Shown: positions 35,404-45,165, counted from the stretch's first letter. The stretch is 64,000 nt of DNA from Myxococcales bacterium (GCA_012960035.1 DUBZ01000067.1:31325-95324), one strand, 5' to 3'. Numbers and translations are program-made. Notes: generated by a model from the letters alone, not told the origin.

Positions 35404-36129
35404 ATGCAATCGAGTTCCCGCAGTGCGGCCATCGCGGCCGAGCTTCGCGACGATATTCTGCGCGGTCAGTACCGCAGCGGCGAACGCCTCCCGTCCGAAC
35501 GGGACTTGGCGGAACGCTACGGCGTGCACCGCGGCGCGATTCGCGAAGCCATGAAGCGCCTCGAACAACTTGGCATCGCGCGCACGGGCCCGGGTGGCGC
35601 GCGGGTCGCTCCGATCCACGAGGCAAGCCTCGATGTCGTTCAACATTTGATCGACCTACAAGACCCGCCGGATCCAAATATGGTCGACCAGGTGATCGAG
35701 GTTTTGGGCGGTTTGTTCAGCAATGCCGCGCGTCTGTGCGCCGAGCGCGCAACCGACGAACAGCGAGTTGAGATTCATCGCATCCTTGCAAGAGCGAAGG
35801 GTGAACTTCCCGCCGACGAGCGCGCAGCCGTGATGGAAGAACTCGGCGATTTATTCGTTGAAGCCAGCGGAAATATGGTGCTCAAACTTGTCCGACGCGG
35901 CGTGCGTACAGACTTCATGGAAAAAATGACTTCGCGGCGCCCCGAACTCCTTACGCCCTTCTCCCCGACCGAACTCCACTTCAAAGAGCTCGCGATCGCG
36001 ATTGATCTGCAGAACGGTCCCGCCGCCGCAGAGGCCGTTCATCAGATCATTTTGGAAATACGTCGACATGCCATCGACTCGATTACAAACGAACGCAAGC
36101 GCCTACACATCGAGAGGCCTTCATCATGA
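35404..36129 (+). CDS. FadR-like GntR-family transcriptional regulator
   Basis: This 241-residue protein has an N-terminal winged helix of the GntR type (residues 5-75: LRDDILRGQYRSGERLPSERDLAERYGVHRGAIREAMKRLE), including the RLPSERxLAxxxGVxRxxxREAL signature. A helical effector domain follows (about 85-230), resembling the FadR/FCD group, with ELHFKELAIAIDLQNGPAAAEAVHQ near the end. The acidic and His residues of an FCD metal site are only partly evident, so the ligand is unknown. GGAGAG lies 11 bases before the ATG. Its stop overlaps the adaptor start by four bases (ATGA), so regulator, adaptor and RND permease form one operon behind the paired operators. Confidence 0.9.
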   Translation: MQSSSRSAAIAAELRDDILRGQYRSGERLPSERDLAERYGVHRGAIREAMKRLEQLGIARTGPGGARVAPIHEASLDVVQHLIDLQDPPDPNMVDQVIEVLGGLFSNAARLCAERATDEQRVEIHRILARAKGELPADERAAVMEELGDLFVEASGNMVLKLVRRGVRTDFMEKMTSRRPELLTPFSPTELHFKELAIAIDLQNGPAAAEAVHQIILEIRRHAIDSITNERKRLHIERPSS

Positions 36130-37304
36130 AGAAAACAGTCATTGTCCCCGCGCTCGTTTTGATTCTTTGTTCCAGCGGTGCGTTCGTGCTCGTCGCAACC
36201 GCACCCTCGATCGAGAGCAAAGTTCCCGATCGCGCAGTCACGGCGGTACGCGTGCGCGACCCGCAACCGCAGAGCGTTCCGATGTGGGTGCGGAGCCAAG
36301 GCACCGTCGAGCCCCGTACCGAGAGCGCACTCGTTCCCGAAGTTTCCGGACGCGTGGTCTGGGTTTCTCCCGCCCTCGTTTCCGGTGGGTTCTTTGACGA
36401 AGGCGAACCCCTTCTTCGCGTAGAAACACGCAGCTACGAAATGGCTGTATCTCGGGCCAAAGCCGCTGTTGCTCGCGCGCGAGGCGAAGTGGACTTTGCG
36501 GCCGACGAGCTCGCGCGGCAGAAGGGAATGTCGGCACGCAACGTGGCGAGCCCTGCACAACTCAGCGCTGCCCGCCGCAACGACGAAGTCGCCAAAGCCG
36601 ACCTCACCGACGCTGCGATTGGGCTCGAACAGGCGAGCTGGGATCTCGAACGTACCACCGTCGTGGCACCGTATCGCGGCCGCGTGCGCGTTGAGTCTGT
36701 CGACGTGGGTCAAGTGGTGAGTCCCGGCGCTCCGGTCGCGACCCTTTACGCAACAGACTACGCCGAGATTCGGCTCCCCGTCGCCGACCCGCAACTTGCC
36801 TTTCTCAATTTGCCCGACCATCCGAACGTCGACACTGACGCACTGCCCGAAGTCATCTTGCGCGCACGATTCGCAGGAAAAGAGAACACGTGGCGAGGCT
36901 TGGTCGTTCGCACGGAAGGCGAGATCGATCCCAAAAGCCGCATGGTGCACGTCGTCGCACGCGTCGAGGACCCTTACGCGATCGCCGATCAAAGCGAAGA
37001 TCGCGCGCCCCTTGCTGTTGGCTTGTTCGTACACGCCGAGATTCGAGGTCCGGTGGCCGAAGACGTCATCGTGGTGCCTCGGTACGCCATGCGCGACGCC
37101 AATCACATCCTCGTGATCGACCGTGATGACCTACTGCGGATTCGCAAGGTTGAGATCCTCCGCATCGACGGCGACGAAGTGTTGATTCGCGGATCGCTTG
37201 AGCCGGGCGAGCGCTTGTGCGTATCCCCGATACAGGTCGTGGTCGACGGCATGAAGGTCATGACGATCCAAGACGACGAAGAAACACCGAAGGCTCGATT
37301 ATGA
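36126..37304 (+). CDS. RND efflux periplasmic adaptor (membrane fusion protein)
   Basis: This 392-residue protein has an N-terminal membrane anchor or signal (VIVPALVLILCSSGAFVLVA). The barrel-sandwich lipoyl half-motif is VRSQGTVEPRTESALVPEVSGRVVWVSPALVSGGFFDEGEPLLRVE. An alpha-hairpin follows (about 105-165), then VVAPYRGRVRVESVDVGQVV as the second lipoyl half, and a beta-barrel and membrane-proximal domain. This is the classical MFP order. It links the inner-membrane permease encoded next (4-base overlap) to an outer-membrane channel that is not encoded in this window. The substrate is unknown. Confidence 0.93.
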   Translation: MKKTVIVPALVLILCSSGAFVLVATAPSIESKVPDRAVTAVRVRDPQPQSVPMWVRSQGTVEPRTESALVPEVSGRVVWVSPALVSGGFFDEGEPLLRVETRSYEMAVSRAKAAVARARGEVDFAADELARQKGMSARNVASPAQLSAARRNDEVAKADLTDAAIGLEQASWDLERTTVVAPYRGRVRVESVDVGQVVSPGAPVATLYATDYAEIRLPVADPQLAFLNLPDHPNVDTDALPEVILRARFAGKENTWRGLVVRTEGEIDPKSRMVHVVARVEDPYAIADQSEDRAPLAVGLFVHAEIRGPVAEDVIVVPRYAMRDANHILVIDRDDLLRIRKVEILRIDGDEVLIRGSLEPGERLCVSPIQVVVDGMKVMTIQDDEETPKARL

Positions 37305-40300
37305 AGGGCGTGATCGCATGGTTCGTTCACAACCCGATTGCCGCGAACTTGTTGATGGGTGTGTTGGTTATTGGCGGCGCACTCACGTTGCCCACGATCC
37401 GCCAAGAAGAGTTCCCGGCCATTGTCACCGACATGGTTCAGGTCTCGGTCGAATACACGGGTGCCTCACCCGAAGAGATCGAAGAATCGATCTGCTTGCG
37501 CATCGAAGACAAAATTGACGGCACTCCAGATGTGAAGCGCATCAATACCCGCGCAGTCGAAGGTGCCTGCGTCATTACGATTGAAATGGTCACGAATTCA
37601 AACGTGGATGCCGCGGTCACAGAAATTGAAAGTCGCGTCAATTCCATCGACACGCTGCCGGTGGATGCCGAGCGTCCGGTGATTTCCAAGCTCTTGTCCA
37701 AACGCCAAGTACTCGAGATTGCCATTTCAGGTCAGGTCGCCGAACGGGACTTGAAAGCAGTCGGACGGCGCGCCATCGACGCAATCGCGGACCTACCCCA
37801 GGTTTCACAGGTCGAACTCAAATACGACCGACCCTACGAGATTTCGATTGAAGTGTCTGAGGACGCGCTCAGACGCCACGAACTCACCCTCGAACAAGTC
37901 GCAGCCGCGGTCCGAGGCAGCTCCCTCGATCTTCCCGGTGGCTCCGTCAAAACACGCGGTGGCGAGATCCTTCTTCGCACCGTCGGTCGCGCGTATGAGG
38001 GCAACGATTTCGAGGAGATCATTATCCTCACCCGCAACGACGGAACATTGGTGCGCCTCAGTGAAGTTGCACGGGTCATTGACGGTTTTGAAACGGTCGA
38101 TCTTCGCGCGCAGTTCAACGGCGACCCCGCGCTCATTATCGAAGTCAGTCTCGTCGGCGAAGAAGACATTTTGATTGCCGCGGCCGGAATCAAAGAATGG
38201 CTGCCCGAGTTTCGCACGACGTTGCCCGACGGGGTCGAGATTTTGATCTTCAATGACGAATCCGTTGACCTCGTCTCCCGTCTGGATGCTTTGACTCGCA
38301 ATGCACGCAGCGGCCTGCTCCTGGTCCTGCTGATCTTGACATTATTCTTACGTTTTCGCGTCGCGATGTGGGTTGCTGCCGGTGTTCCGATATCGCTGCT
38401 CGGCGCCATCATGTTGTTCCCGACCTTCTCGCTCACGATCTCAACTCTCAGCGTGATGGCCTTTATTCTTGTGCTCGGCATTCTGGTTGATGACGCGATC
38501 GTGATCGGCGAGAGCATTCATTCCCACGAGCAGATGGGGAAATCTCAGACCCAAGCTGCAATCGAGGGCACCCAAGAGGTCTTCGTGCCGGTCACGTTCG
38601 GCGTCATGACAACGGTCGCGGCGTTCCTACCTCTGCTGATGTTGCCCGGTAGCCTCGGAAGTTTCTTCGGAGTCATTGCTTACGCGGCCGTCGTTTGCCT
38701 GTTTTTTTCCATTATTGAATCCATGTTCATCTTGCCGTCTCACTTGGCACATCGGCGTACGAGTTCGAAGAAAGGCAAACCCAACTCATTCGTTGCAGGG
38801 TGGCAGCGCATGCAAGAGACCATGGCGAATGGGCTCGAGCGCGTCGCAAAGTTCGGCTACGGCAGAGTTCTCAACGATGCGATCGAATGGCGATATGCCG
38901 CGTGTGCCGCCGCAGTCGGCGTTCTGATCATGAGTTCGGCGCTCTTCTCGAGTGGACGCATGCGGTATCAGTTTTTCCCACCCGTTCACGGCGACATGAT
39001 TTTCGCGACCCTCAGCATGCCTCAGGGCATCCCGCTTGAGCGAACCGAGATCGCCGTGGCTCAACTTCAGAATTCGGCAGCCCAACTCAAGAAAGAACTC
39101 GACGCGTCAATCCCGGGGCCCTCGGTGGTAAAGCACGTTGTCGTGACAATCGGCGACAAGCTTTCGCGATCGGGTCCTCAGGGACCTTCAGCCAAGATTG
39201 GTGGTGCCCACGTCGCAGAGATCGGTTTGGAACTGACATCGTCAATGGATCGCGACATCAGAACCATCGAGGTTTCGAACCGCTGGCGCGACCTCACCGC
39301 CCCGATTCCAGACGCCATCGAGCTTTCATTCAACGTCCTTGCGTTTTCAGCGGGCAAGCCCGTCGACATCGAGCTTCGCGGCGGAAGCACAGAGCAACTC
39401 ACTGCGGCAGCGGCTTTGTTGCGGCAGAAACTCGGAACGTATCAGGGTGTGTACGACATCTCCGATTCGTTCCGCGCCGGTAAACAAGAGGTTCAGCTCG
39501 CGCTCCGTGACGAGGGACGACTGCTTGGCCTGACGCAACTCGACCTCGCACGACAAGTCCGCCAGTCGTTTTATGGTGAAGAGGTCCAGCGCATTCAACG
39601 TGGCAGCGACGATGTTCGCGTGATGGTCCGCTACACCGAGCAAGAACGCCAAACCCTGGGCTCCCTCGACAACATGCGTGTGCGAACCAAAGAAGGAATT
39701 GAGATCCCGTTCGCGGCTGTTGCGAACGTGAAGCTGGCCCGGGGCTTCGCCACGATCGAACGAACGGACCTCCAGCGTGTCGTGACCGTCACGGCAGATG
39801 TGGATCGCAGCATCACGACACCCGAATTAGTTCTCAGCGACGTGCAGGATGCCCTTCCGAGCCTGCTCGCCGCTTCCTTCCCCGGCGTAACCTATCGACT
39901 GGGTGGAGAGCAGGAAGAACGGTCGCAAACCTCAAGCGGATTGTTGCGCGGTGCAGTTCTCGCGCTGTTGGTCATCTACACCCTGCTCGCGATCCCACTC
40001 AAGTCCTATGTCCAGCCTCTGATCATCATGAGCGTGATCCCGTTTGGAATCGTTGGTGCGATTCTCGGGCACTACATCATGGGTTGGAATCTCGTGTTCT
40101 TTTCGATTCTCGGGATCGTTGCATTGTCGGGAGTTGTGGTGAACTCATCGCTCGTCTTGGTCCACACGATCAACCGACGCCGCAACGAAGGGGTTGGCTT
40201 AGAAGAAGCTGTGCGCATGGCTGCGATCGCTCGATTTCGACCCATCGCACTCACAACGGTCACGACCTTCATTGGCTTGTTGCCCTTGATGTTCGAAGCT

Positions 40301-40579
40301 TCACCCCCCGCCATGCCGCTGATCCCGATGGCGATTTCTCTGGGTTATGGCGTGCTTTACGCTTCGATCATGACGCTCTTCATGGTGCCGTGCGGCTACG
40401 TGATCATCGACGACTGGGCCAAGTTCTTCCCTGGTATTGTGCCTGCGATAAAAGAAGCGATCACAAGACGTAGGGCACTGCCTGAAGTCGTAGTCGACGC
40501 AGACACTGACGCACCGACCGTGGACTCGACCCCATGGACCGGATCGACGAGTCAACCAAAGGGGCAGACGCTCAATTAA
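37301..40579 (+). CDS. RND-family efflux permease (AcrB/MMPL-like)
   Basis: This 1092-residue permease starts with WFVHNPIAANLLMGVLVIGG, then PTIRQEEFPAIVTDMVQVSVEYTGASPEEIEE, the typical first helix and porter start. The paired six-helix bundles are visible near residues 340-500 (LSVMAFILVLGILVDDAIVIGE, with the conserved Asp pair of the proton relay in helix 4) and again near 900-1060 (ILGIVALSGVVVNSSLVLVHTI and RPIALTTVTTFIGLLPLMFE). Two large periplasmic domains lie between the helices. It uses proton flow to export substrates, together with the adaptor. The long-open upstream frame (37217) is rejected because ATGA coupling at 37301 is clear. I cannot tell drug, lipid or other substrate from sequence. 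Confidence 0.94.
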   Translation: MKGVIAWFVHNPIAANLLMGVLVIGGALTLPTIRQEEFPAIVTDMVQVSVEYTGASPEEIEESICLRIEDKIDGTPDVKRINTRAVEGACVITIEMVTNSNVDAAVTEIESRVNSIDTLPVDAERPVISKLLSKRQVLEIAISGQVAERDLKAVGRRAIDAIADLPQVSQVELKYDRPYEISIEVSEDALRRHELTLEQVAAAVRGSSLDLPGGSVKTRGGEILLRTVGRAYEGNDFEEIIILTRNDGTLVRLSEVARVIDGFETVDLRAQFNGDPALIIEVSLVGEEDILIAAAGIKEWLPEFRTTLPDGVEILIFNDESVDLVSRLDALTRNARSGLLLVLLILTLFLRFRVAMWVAAGVPISLLGAIMLFPTFSLTISTLSVMAFILVLGILVDDAIVIGESIHSHEQMGKSQTQAAIEGTQEVFVPVTFGVMTTVAAFLPLLMLPGSLGSFFGVIAYAAVVCLFFSIIESMFILPSHLAHRRTSSKKGKPNSFVAGWQRMQETMANGLERVAKFGYGRVLNDAIEWRYAACAAAVGVLIMSSALFSSGRMRYQFFPPVHGDMIFATLSMPQGIPLERTEIAVAQLQNSAAQLKKELDASIPGPSVVKHVVVTIGDKLSRSGPQGPSAKIGGAHVAEIGLELTSSMDRDIRTIEVSNRWRDLTAPIPDAIELSFNVLAFSAGKPVDIELRGGSTEQLTAAAALLRQKLGTYQGVYDISDSFRAGKQEVQLALRDEGRLLGLTQLDLARQVRQSFYGEEVQRIQRGSDDVRVMVRYTEQERQTLGSLDNMRVRTKEGIEIPFAAVANVKLARGFATIERTDLQRVVTVTADVDRSITTPELVLSDVQDALPSLLAASFPGVTYRLGGEQEERSQTSSGLLRGAVLALLVIYTLLAIPLKSYVQPLIIMSVIPFGIVGAILGHYIMGWNLVFFSILGIVALSGVVVNSSLVLVHTINRRRNEGVGLEEAVRMAAIARFRPIALTTVTTFIGLLPLMFEASPPAMPLIPMAISLGYGVLYASIMTLFMVPCGYVIIDDWAKFFPGIVPAIKEAITRRRALPEVVVDADTDAPTVDSTPWTGSTSQPKGQTLN

Positions 40580-40626
40580 TCACTGCGTTGTAAACCTTGA
40601 CGGGAAACACGCGGCCATGCGATTGA

Positions 40627-41379
40627 CTACGCCTCGCGCAGTAGGATCCGCGTACCGCAAACCGTAAATTCACCCGCTCCCGGTTCGAGGCCCGCTTCGC
40701 GCGCATTCGCCAAAACTTCGTCGACATCGTTCACGATAAATTCTACGGCTGCAACGCCATCTCCCCGCCCGTCGACGGCTTCCACAAAACGAAGCCAACC
40801 GGCATCGAGCGGGATCTCGACTCCGCCTTCCGGCGCGTCAATCACTCGGGAACCCGTGATGCGGCTCCATTGTTCCGCGGTGTCGCGCGGGTTGCTCGAC
40901 TGGATCTGAACGCCGTCGATCCATGCCGTCGTGTCGGTTCGGCGATGAGACTTCCAGTCGGGTCCTGCCCAGCGCCAGCTGCTTGGCGGATCCGCGACGT
41001 CGAGTGAAAGAATCGCGCCCCCCACGTCCTTTGGGTGCAGATGAATCGTCGCGATGTCTTCGAGTGCGTGTTCCCAGACGATACGCACGTCGAGTTCTGC
41101 GAGTTGCTTGCGGTGTACGTCGAGGTCCTCGGTCTGCAGGATCACCATGTAGCCACCGTCCCCGCCTCGTCGGTCGAGCAGCCGGCCCGCGGTGGTGTCT
41201 TTTTCCGTCGGCGACACCACCTCGAGAAAAGTATCCCCCACCGGAATCACCGCGTTGCTGAGACCGAACAACTTAACCCCCGGATCGCGAAACCCCACTT
41301 CGAGATCAAGCACATCGCATATCGCGCTCACGGTGGGTTCAAGCTCACGTGCGACGAGGGCGATCTGTCGGATTCGCAT
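40627..41379 (-). CDS. VOC-superfamily (glyoxalase-like) protein
   Basis: This 250-residue protein consists of two VOC half-domains. The first begins with RIRQIALVARELEPTVSAICDVLDLEV and includes FLEVVSPTEKDTTAGRLLDRRG, and the second is TAWIDGVQIQSSNPRDTAEQWSRITGSRV up to AAVEFIVNDVDEVL. VOC proteins bind a metal and act as dioxygenases, isomerases, epimerases or resistance proteins. The H/E ligands expected at the start of each module are incomplete here (A-L-V-A in place of H-V), so it may be non-catalytic. An excellent AGGAGG ribosome site lies 6 bases before the ATG. Confidence 0.85.
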   Translation of the reverse strand: MRIRQIALVARELEPTVSAICDVLDLEVGFRDPGVKLFGLSNAVIPVGDTFLEVVSPTEKDTTAGRLLDRRGGDGGYMVILQTEDLDVHRKQLAELDVRIVWEHALEDIATIHLHPKDVGGAILSLDVADPPSSWRWAGPDWKSHRRTDTTAWIDGVQIQSSNPRDTAEQWSRITGSRVIDAPEGGVEIPLDAGWLRFVEAVDGRGDGVAAVEFIVNDVDEVLANAREAGLEPGAGEFTVCGTRILLREA

Positions 41380-41493
41380 CGACTACCTCCTGGCCGGATT
41401 CGAGGTTCGCGTCCATTCGCATCGCGGTCGCGAACCCAACAATGCTACCCCCGATCCGCCTAATCGGAGGCCACTTCTCACACACTCGTCTAG

Positions 41494-41829
41494 TCACCGT
41501 AGCGCCCACTTGGGTGCGACGGCTCGGTAGCCCTGTTCCAGCACGTTTTCTACAAGTCCCCAGTCGACCTTCCCACTGACTTCAATACCCACCCATCCAC
41601 TCGGGCCTACGAACGGCGGCACGAAGAAGACATCCGAATCCAACGCCACGAGGTCGGACTGGGAATCAAACGTGGCATTGCACCAGATCGCGGTACCGAC
41701 ATCGCTGGCATGGTTGTCATGGAAACTCGCGAACGTCTTTTTCCCACCCCAAAACATGGGGAAAAAGCTCAGATGTGTGCGGAGTGAACCGGAGGCGCAG
41801 TCTTCTCGACTCGGGAGAAAGCGGGACAC
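41494..41829 (-). CDS. MmcQ/YjbR family protein
   Basis: This 111-residue protein has the second half of the MmcQ/YjbR fold well preserved: GKKTFASFHDNHASDVGTAIWCNA, then FFVPPFVGPSGWVGIEVSG and VDWGLVENVLEQGYRAVAPK. The first 15-20 residues of the usual family (a helix plus LPGVxE) are poorly represented. An in-frame TGA lies only five codons upstream of the GTG at 41829, so the N-terminus is short or eroded. The fold resembles the double-wing CyaY-like family of uncertain, possibly DNA-binding, function. It is not closely linked to the VOC gene. Confidence 0.8.
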   Translation of the reverse strand: MSRFLPSREDCASGSLRTHLSFFPMFWGGKKTFASFHDNHASDVGTAIWCNATFDSQSDLVALDSDVFFVPPFVGPSGWVGIEVSGKVDWGLVENVLEQGYRAVAPKWALR

Positions 41830-42118
41830 GGCGAAAGGTTCTCATTGTCTTTCATTCCAGTCTGCACCGAAACCAATATGAGAAGCCGCACAAACGTGCA
41901 TAAAACCGGGCGACTTCACGTTTTCAATCGAGAGTTTTCTTCACCACTCTACGACAATAAACCTAGAACGTTATCAGGTGGCGGCAACGCAAAGTGATCA
42001 GAAATCATGGACGCCGCATCGGAGGAAAAGACCATTCGAGCCACCCGACAGACATCGCCCAAGAGCGACGGCCGGTTCGTATTCCAGGTCCTTGTATTTT
42101 CACGCATTGGAGAAAGAC

Positions 42119-42622
42119 ATGAAGCCAGCAAGCCACGAGAGCTCAGACCACTTCTTTATCGCTGCATACCTCACGGAGACTGCATGCGACGAGCAGGACG
42201 ACGCTGTTGCTCCCAGCCTCGACCTTACGGCGAGCACCCTCAACCAAGCGTTGCGCGACGTCGCGCACGAAGAACTCGAAGTGGTCCGAAGCCGCTACCA
42301 CCAACACGGCGATCCGGTTCGATGCGCGGTTGGAATCTCGCTTTCACTTCGCTCCCTGGCTGAAGACATTTATGGTGAGTCGCGCATCGCACGCTTCCGC
42401 GGTGTGGGCTGGCTCAATTTCTTGTTGCGAACGTCGGACGAAACCGTGCTGCGCCCGGACTTCATCGAGACGATGAGTCCCGCGCTCTATGGGGACCCTG
42501 TCGATGTGGAGTTTCCTAACGACTGTGGTTTTTGGTTCGACGTCGCGGCAAGCTGGATCGACCATCAACGCAACCAACCTCCTGCAGTGGCTTGTGTGAC
42601 TGCCTTAGAAGCCGATGTTTAG
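42119..42622 (+). CDS. Hypothetical protein, no recognised domain
   Basis: This 167-residue protein starts at an ATG with GGAGAAAG at good distance; the longer open frame to 41978 is rejected. The sequence is acidic and mixed, without signal or membrane segments (DHFFIAAYLTETACDEQDDA, GWLNFLLRTSDETVLRPDF, DVAASWIDHQRNQPPAVACV). It is isolated between the MmcQ/YjbR gene and the convergent sulfatase. I do not recognise it. Codon use resembles that of the neighbours. Confidence 0.6.
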   Translation: MKPASHESSDHFFIAAYLTETACDEQDDAVAPSLDLTASTLNQALRDVAHEELEVVRSRYHQHGDPVRCAVGISLSLRSLAEDIYGESRIARFRGVGWLNFLLRTSDETVLRPDFIETMSPALYGDPVDVEFPNDCGFWFDVAASWIDHQRNQPPAVACVTALEADV

Positions 42623-42664
42623 GAAAGGCGACGACCGCACTGTCACAACACTGGCGCACAAGTC

Positions 42665-44293
42665 CTACTGAGCGGCCGCCCTCGCCCGTGGTCTCCATCC
42701 AGTCGATTCAATCGTGTTGAGTTGCCGACGAAGGCTTTGATAGGCACGGGCTGTATCGGACGCCGTTTCGGAGTCGAGCAAGTTGGTGGTTTCTTTGGGG
42801 TCTGTGTTCAAGTTGTACAGCTCTTCGCGCCACTGCTGCGTTTCGTATTGGTAGAACTGCATCAGTTTGAAACCTTGCGGGTCGCGGACCACCTTTGACA
42901 CGGGCCACATCGGATCCGGACCGCCGCTTCGGAATAATTCCGCGTAGGCGAATGAACGTGTCGCACCGTTCCCTAGAGACTGACCTCCCCGAAGTTGTGG
43001 CAACAAGCTCACCGAATCGACGACGACTTCGGTTTGCGTCTGCACAGGCGGGAGTGTGACGCCCTGTAGCTCGGCCCGAGAGGCGCGCAAAGTGCTTGGC
43101 ACCACGGCCTTCGGATCGAGACCGGCTAGTTCAAGGACCGTCGAAAAAAGATCCGTTGTGTTTACCAACGCGCTGCGTTCACGAGGCATCTGGCTTCCTG
43201 AACCTTCAACCCCCGCGCCCGCAATCACGAGGGGGACGTTGATCCCCCCTTCGTAGGTCGACCCCTTTTGTCGGAATGCTTTCGCCGAGTCAGGCGCAAC
43301 GCCTTTCACCGACCCGTTGTCCCCTACAAAGATAATCGTCGTGCGCTCGAGGGATTCCTTTGAAAGCTCATTATTGAGGAGCCGACCGATTTCGGTGTCC
43401 ATCGCTTCGATCATCGCCCGATAACAGGGGCCGAGGGCCCCGGGGGTTCGGAACGGCTTAGGGTTCTTACACGTAATCGAAAGATCGCTGAGATCGACGG
43501 TATGGAGCGTCGCTGGCGGCTTATGGAAGGGTTGGTGAGCGGCGTTGAATGCCAACCATACGAACCAGGGATCATCCGGTCGGTTCTTTTCGAACTCGTG
43601 AATCCAACTCGCGGTGTGGTTCACGATCTCGCTGGTGTTGTATTCGGGATTGAACCCACCCCCAGAGAGTTCGATTTGTCCGTTGCCGCGGTCTTGTAAA
43701 ATAATGTCTTGCCAACCGAAATAGCTGTGGTTGATATTCTTGTAGGTTCCGCGGAAGAACGAAAAGCCCGCACGGTAAGGCGCGGCAAGCACTTGCTCTC
43801 GATTTTCGATTCCGTGCCCTGCATTCAAATGCCACTTTCCGAACGCAGCCGTGCCGTACCTATTCGCGGGATGACGGGCCAGAATTTCTGGAAGTGTGTG
43901 TTCGCGGTCTTTCAGATCTCCCCCGACCCGGGCAACAAAACCCACGCCCGTGCGGAAGCCGTACCGTCCCGTCAGGATCGTCGCGCGCGTCGAAGAACAA
44001 ACGGGGTTCGACCACGTGTTGCGAAACAACACGCCACGTCGCGCGATCGCATCGATGTTCGGGGTCGTCGCGGGGTTCGTCCCCTCGCCATACACACCGA
44101 TCTGATCGACTCCGACATCGTCGGCAATGATCAGCAATATGTTGGGTGGACGTGCCGCCGGCTCGATACCCGTCGAGTCTTCGACAGTCGCACCACATCC
44201 GAACGCGGCAATCGTCGCCACCAGCCACAGCAAACGCCTCCGCACATGCCGTTGGATGCGCAGCGAGACAGGTTCCATTGGGGTCGACCGCAT
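42665..44293 (-). CDS. Arylsulfatase-type sulfatase, putative lipoprotein
   Basis: This 542-residue protein has a basic start, a hydrophobic segment (LLWLVATIAAFGC) with a possible lipid-attachment Cys at 33, and then the sulfatase domain. PPNILLIIADDVGVDQIGVYG supplies the metal Asp pair (D58, D59), NPVCSSTRATILTGRYGFRTG the formylglycine region (C99 to R103) and IIFVGDNGSVKGVA the later Asp/Asn. The motif reads C-S-S-T-R, so the usual third-position P or A is Ser. The LTGR end is normal and activity remains likely. The enzyme would remove sulfate esters from a carbohydrate or steroid-type substrate in the periplasm. The SDR gene upstream ends 39 bases away on the same strand, suggesting co-transcription. 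Maturation would need an FGE or anSME, not seen here. Confidence 0.88.
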   Translation of the reverse strand: MRSTPMEPVSLRIQRHVRRRLLWLVATIAAFGCGATVEDSTGIEPAARPPNILLIIADDVGVDQIGVYGEGTNPATTPNIDAIARRGVLFRNTWSNPVCSSTRATILTGRYGFRTGVGFVARVGGDLKDREHTLPEILARHPANRYGTAAFGKWHLNAGHGIENREQVLAAPYRAGFSFFRGTYKNINHSYFGWQDIILQDRGNGQIELSGGGFNPEYNTSEIVNHTASWIHEFEKNRPDDPWFVWLAFNAAHQPFHKPPATLHTVDLSDLSITCKNPKPFRTPGALGPCYRAMIEAMDTEIGRLLNNELSKESLERTTIIFVGDNGSVKGVAPDSAKAFRQKGSTYEGGINVPLVIAGAGVEGSGSQMPRERSALVNTTDLFSTVLELAGLDPKAVVPSTLRASRAELQGVTLPPVQTQTEVVVDSVSLLPQLRGGQSLGNGATRSFAYAELFRSGGPDPMWPVSKVVRDPQGFKLMQFYQYETQQWREELYNLNTDPKETTNLLDSETASDTARAYQSLRRQLNTIESTGWRPRARAAAQ

Positions 44294-44332
44294 GGGGCAA
44301 TGCTACCAGACGCGATTCACGCGTTACCGATG

Positions 44333-45112
44333 CTAGTTGTTCTGGATCGACAAACCGCCGTCCACCAACAACACGGCACCGTTCATGAACGACGAAGCCG
44401 GCAACGCAAAGTTCAGCGTCGCGTGCGCGACTTCTTCGGGCTCTCCGTAGCGCTTGAGTGGCACGCGTCTGCGCGCAAACTTTTCCTTGGCGGCGTCGGG
44501 GATCGGTGCCGTCATCCCTGTGTGGATCGGCCCGGGACAAACACAGTTGAAAGTGACGCCCCGCTTTCCAAGTTCGACCGCCATCGCCCGAGTCAAACCA
44601 ACAACGCCGTGCTTCGAAGCCGTGTAGGCGCTGACAAAGGGTTGCGCGCCTACGCCCTCGGTCGACGCGATGTTGATCACCCGGCCCGTTCCATCTTTTT
44701 CCAGATGGGGAAGTGACGCTCGGATCAAGCGTGCGTGCGCGGTCAAGTTCACCGCGATCGTATGCTCCCATTCGACCTCGAAGTTTTCACCTTCGACCGG
44801 CGCCGGACGGCTGATGCCTGCGTTATTGACCAGGATGTCCAGGCCGCCGAATTCAGCGGCCACTTCTGAGACCACCCGCTCGATTTCTTCAAGACGACTC
44901 ACGTCAAGCACGAAGCCCACTGCAGTACCACCCGCTCCGCGGATATCGCTTACGACGGCTTCGACCGCGTCAGCATCGAGATCGCTCACCGCAACCTTGG
45001 CGCCTTCATCGGCAAAAAGATGCGCGGTAGCGCGGCCCATCCCACTTGCCGCCCCGGTGACAAGCGCGACCTTGTCTTTGATCGATCGACTGAGCTTGCT
45101 GATCCTGGCCAC
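44333..45112 (-). CDS. Short-chain dehydrogenase/reductase
   Basis: This 259-residue classical SDR has every landmark. The nucleotide-binding TGAASGMGRAT motif lies near residue 20, followed by the Asp that usually favours NAD (VSDLDADAV), NNAG near 90, the catalytic Ser in INIASTEG, and Tyr and Lys in SAYTASKHGVVG. PGPIHTGM follows, and the C-terminal GAVLLVDGGLS is also present. The GTG start has GAGGGG 6 bases upstream. It may share a transcript with the sulfatase behind it. The substrate is unknown; the shape fits a 3-oxoacyl reductase or steroid-type alcohol dehydrogenase. Confidence 0.92.
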   Translation of the reverse strand: MARISKLSRSIKDKVALVTGAASGMGRATAHLFADEGAKVAVSDLDADAVEAVVSDIRGAGGTAVGFVLDVSRLEEIERVVSEVAAEFGGLDILVNNAGISRPAPVEGENFEVEWEHTIAVNLTAHARLIRASLPHLEKDGTGRVINIASTEGVGAQPFVSAYTASKHGVVGLTRAMAVELGKRGVTFNCVCPGPIHTGMTAPIPDAAKEKFARRRVPLKRYGEPEEVAHATLNFALPASSFMNGAVLLVDGGLSIQNN

Positions 45113-45165
45113 GAGATCCCCTCAATTCATTTTGATAAAAACCGATCATATCGCCCTGCACGGAG

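Noticed and set aside
36042..37106. Minus-strand ORF of 354 codons over the RND adaptor
   Set aside because: It is antisense to an adaptor with all family motifs and operon overlaps, and no motif is seen in the antisense product.
43709..44716. Plus-strand ORF of 335 codons over the sulfatase and SDR genes
   Set aside because: It spans two recognised genes in the opposite direction. The product is Arg/His-rich without a family.
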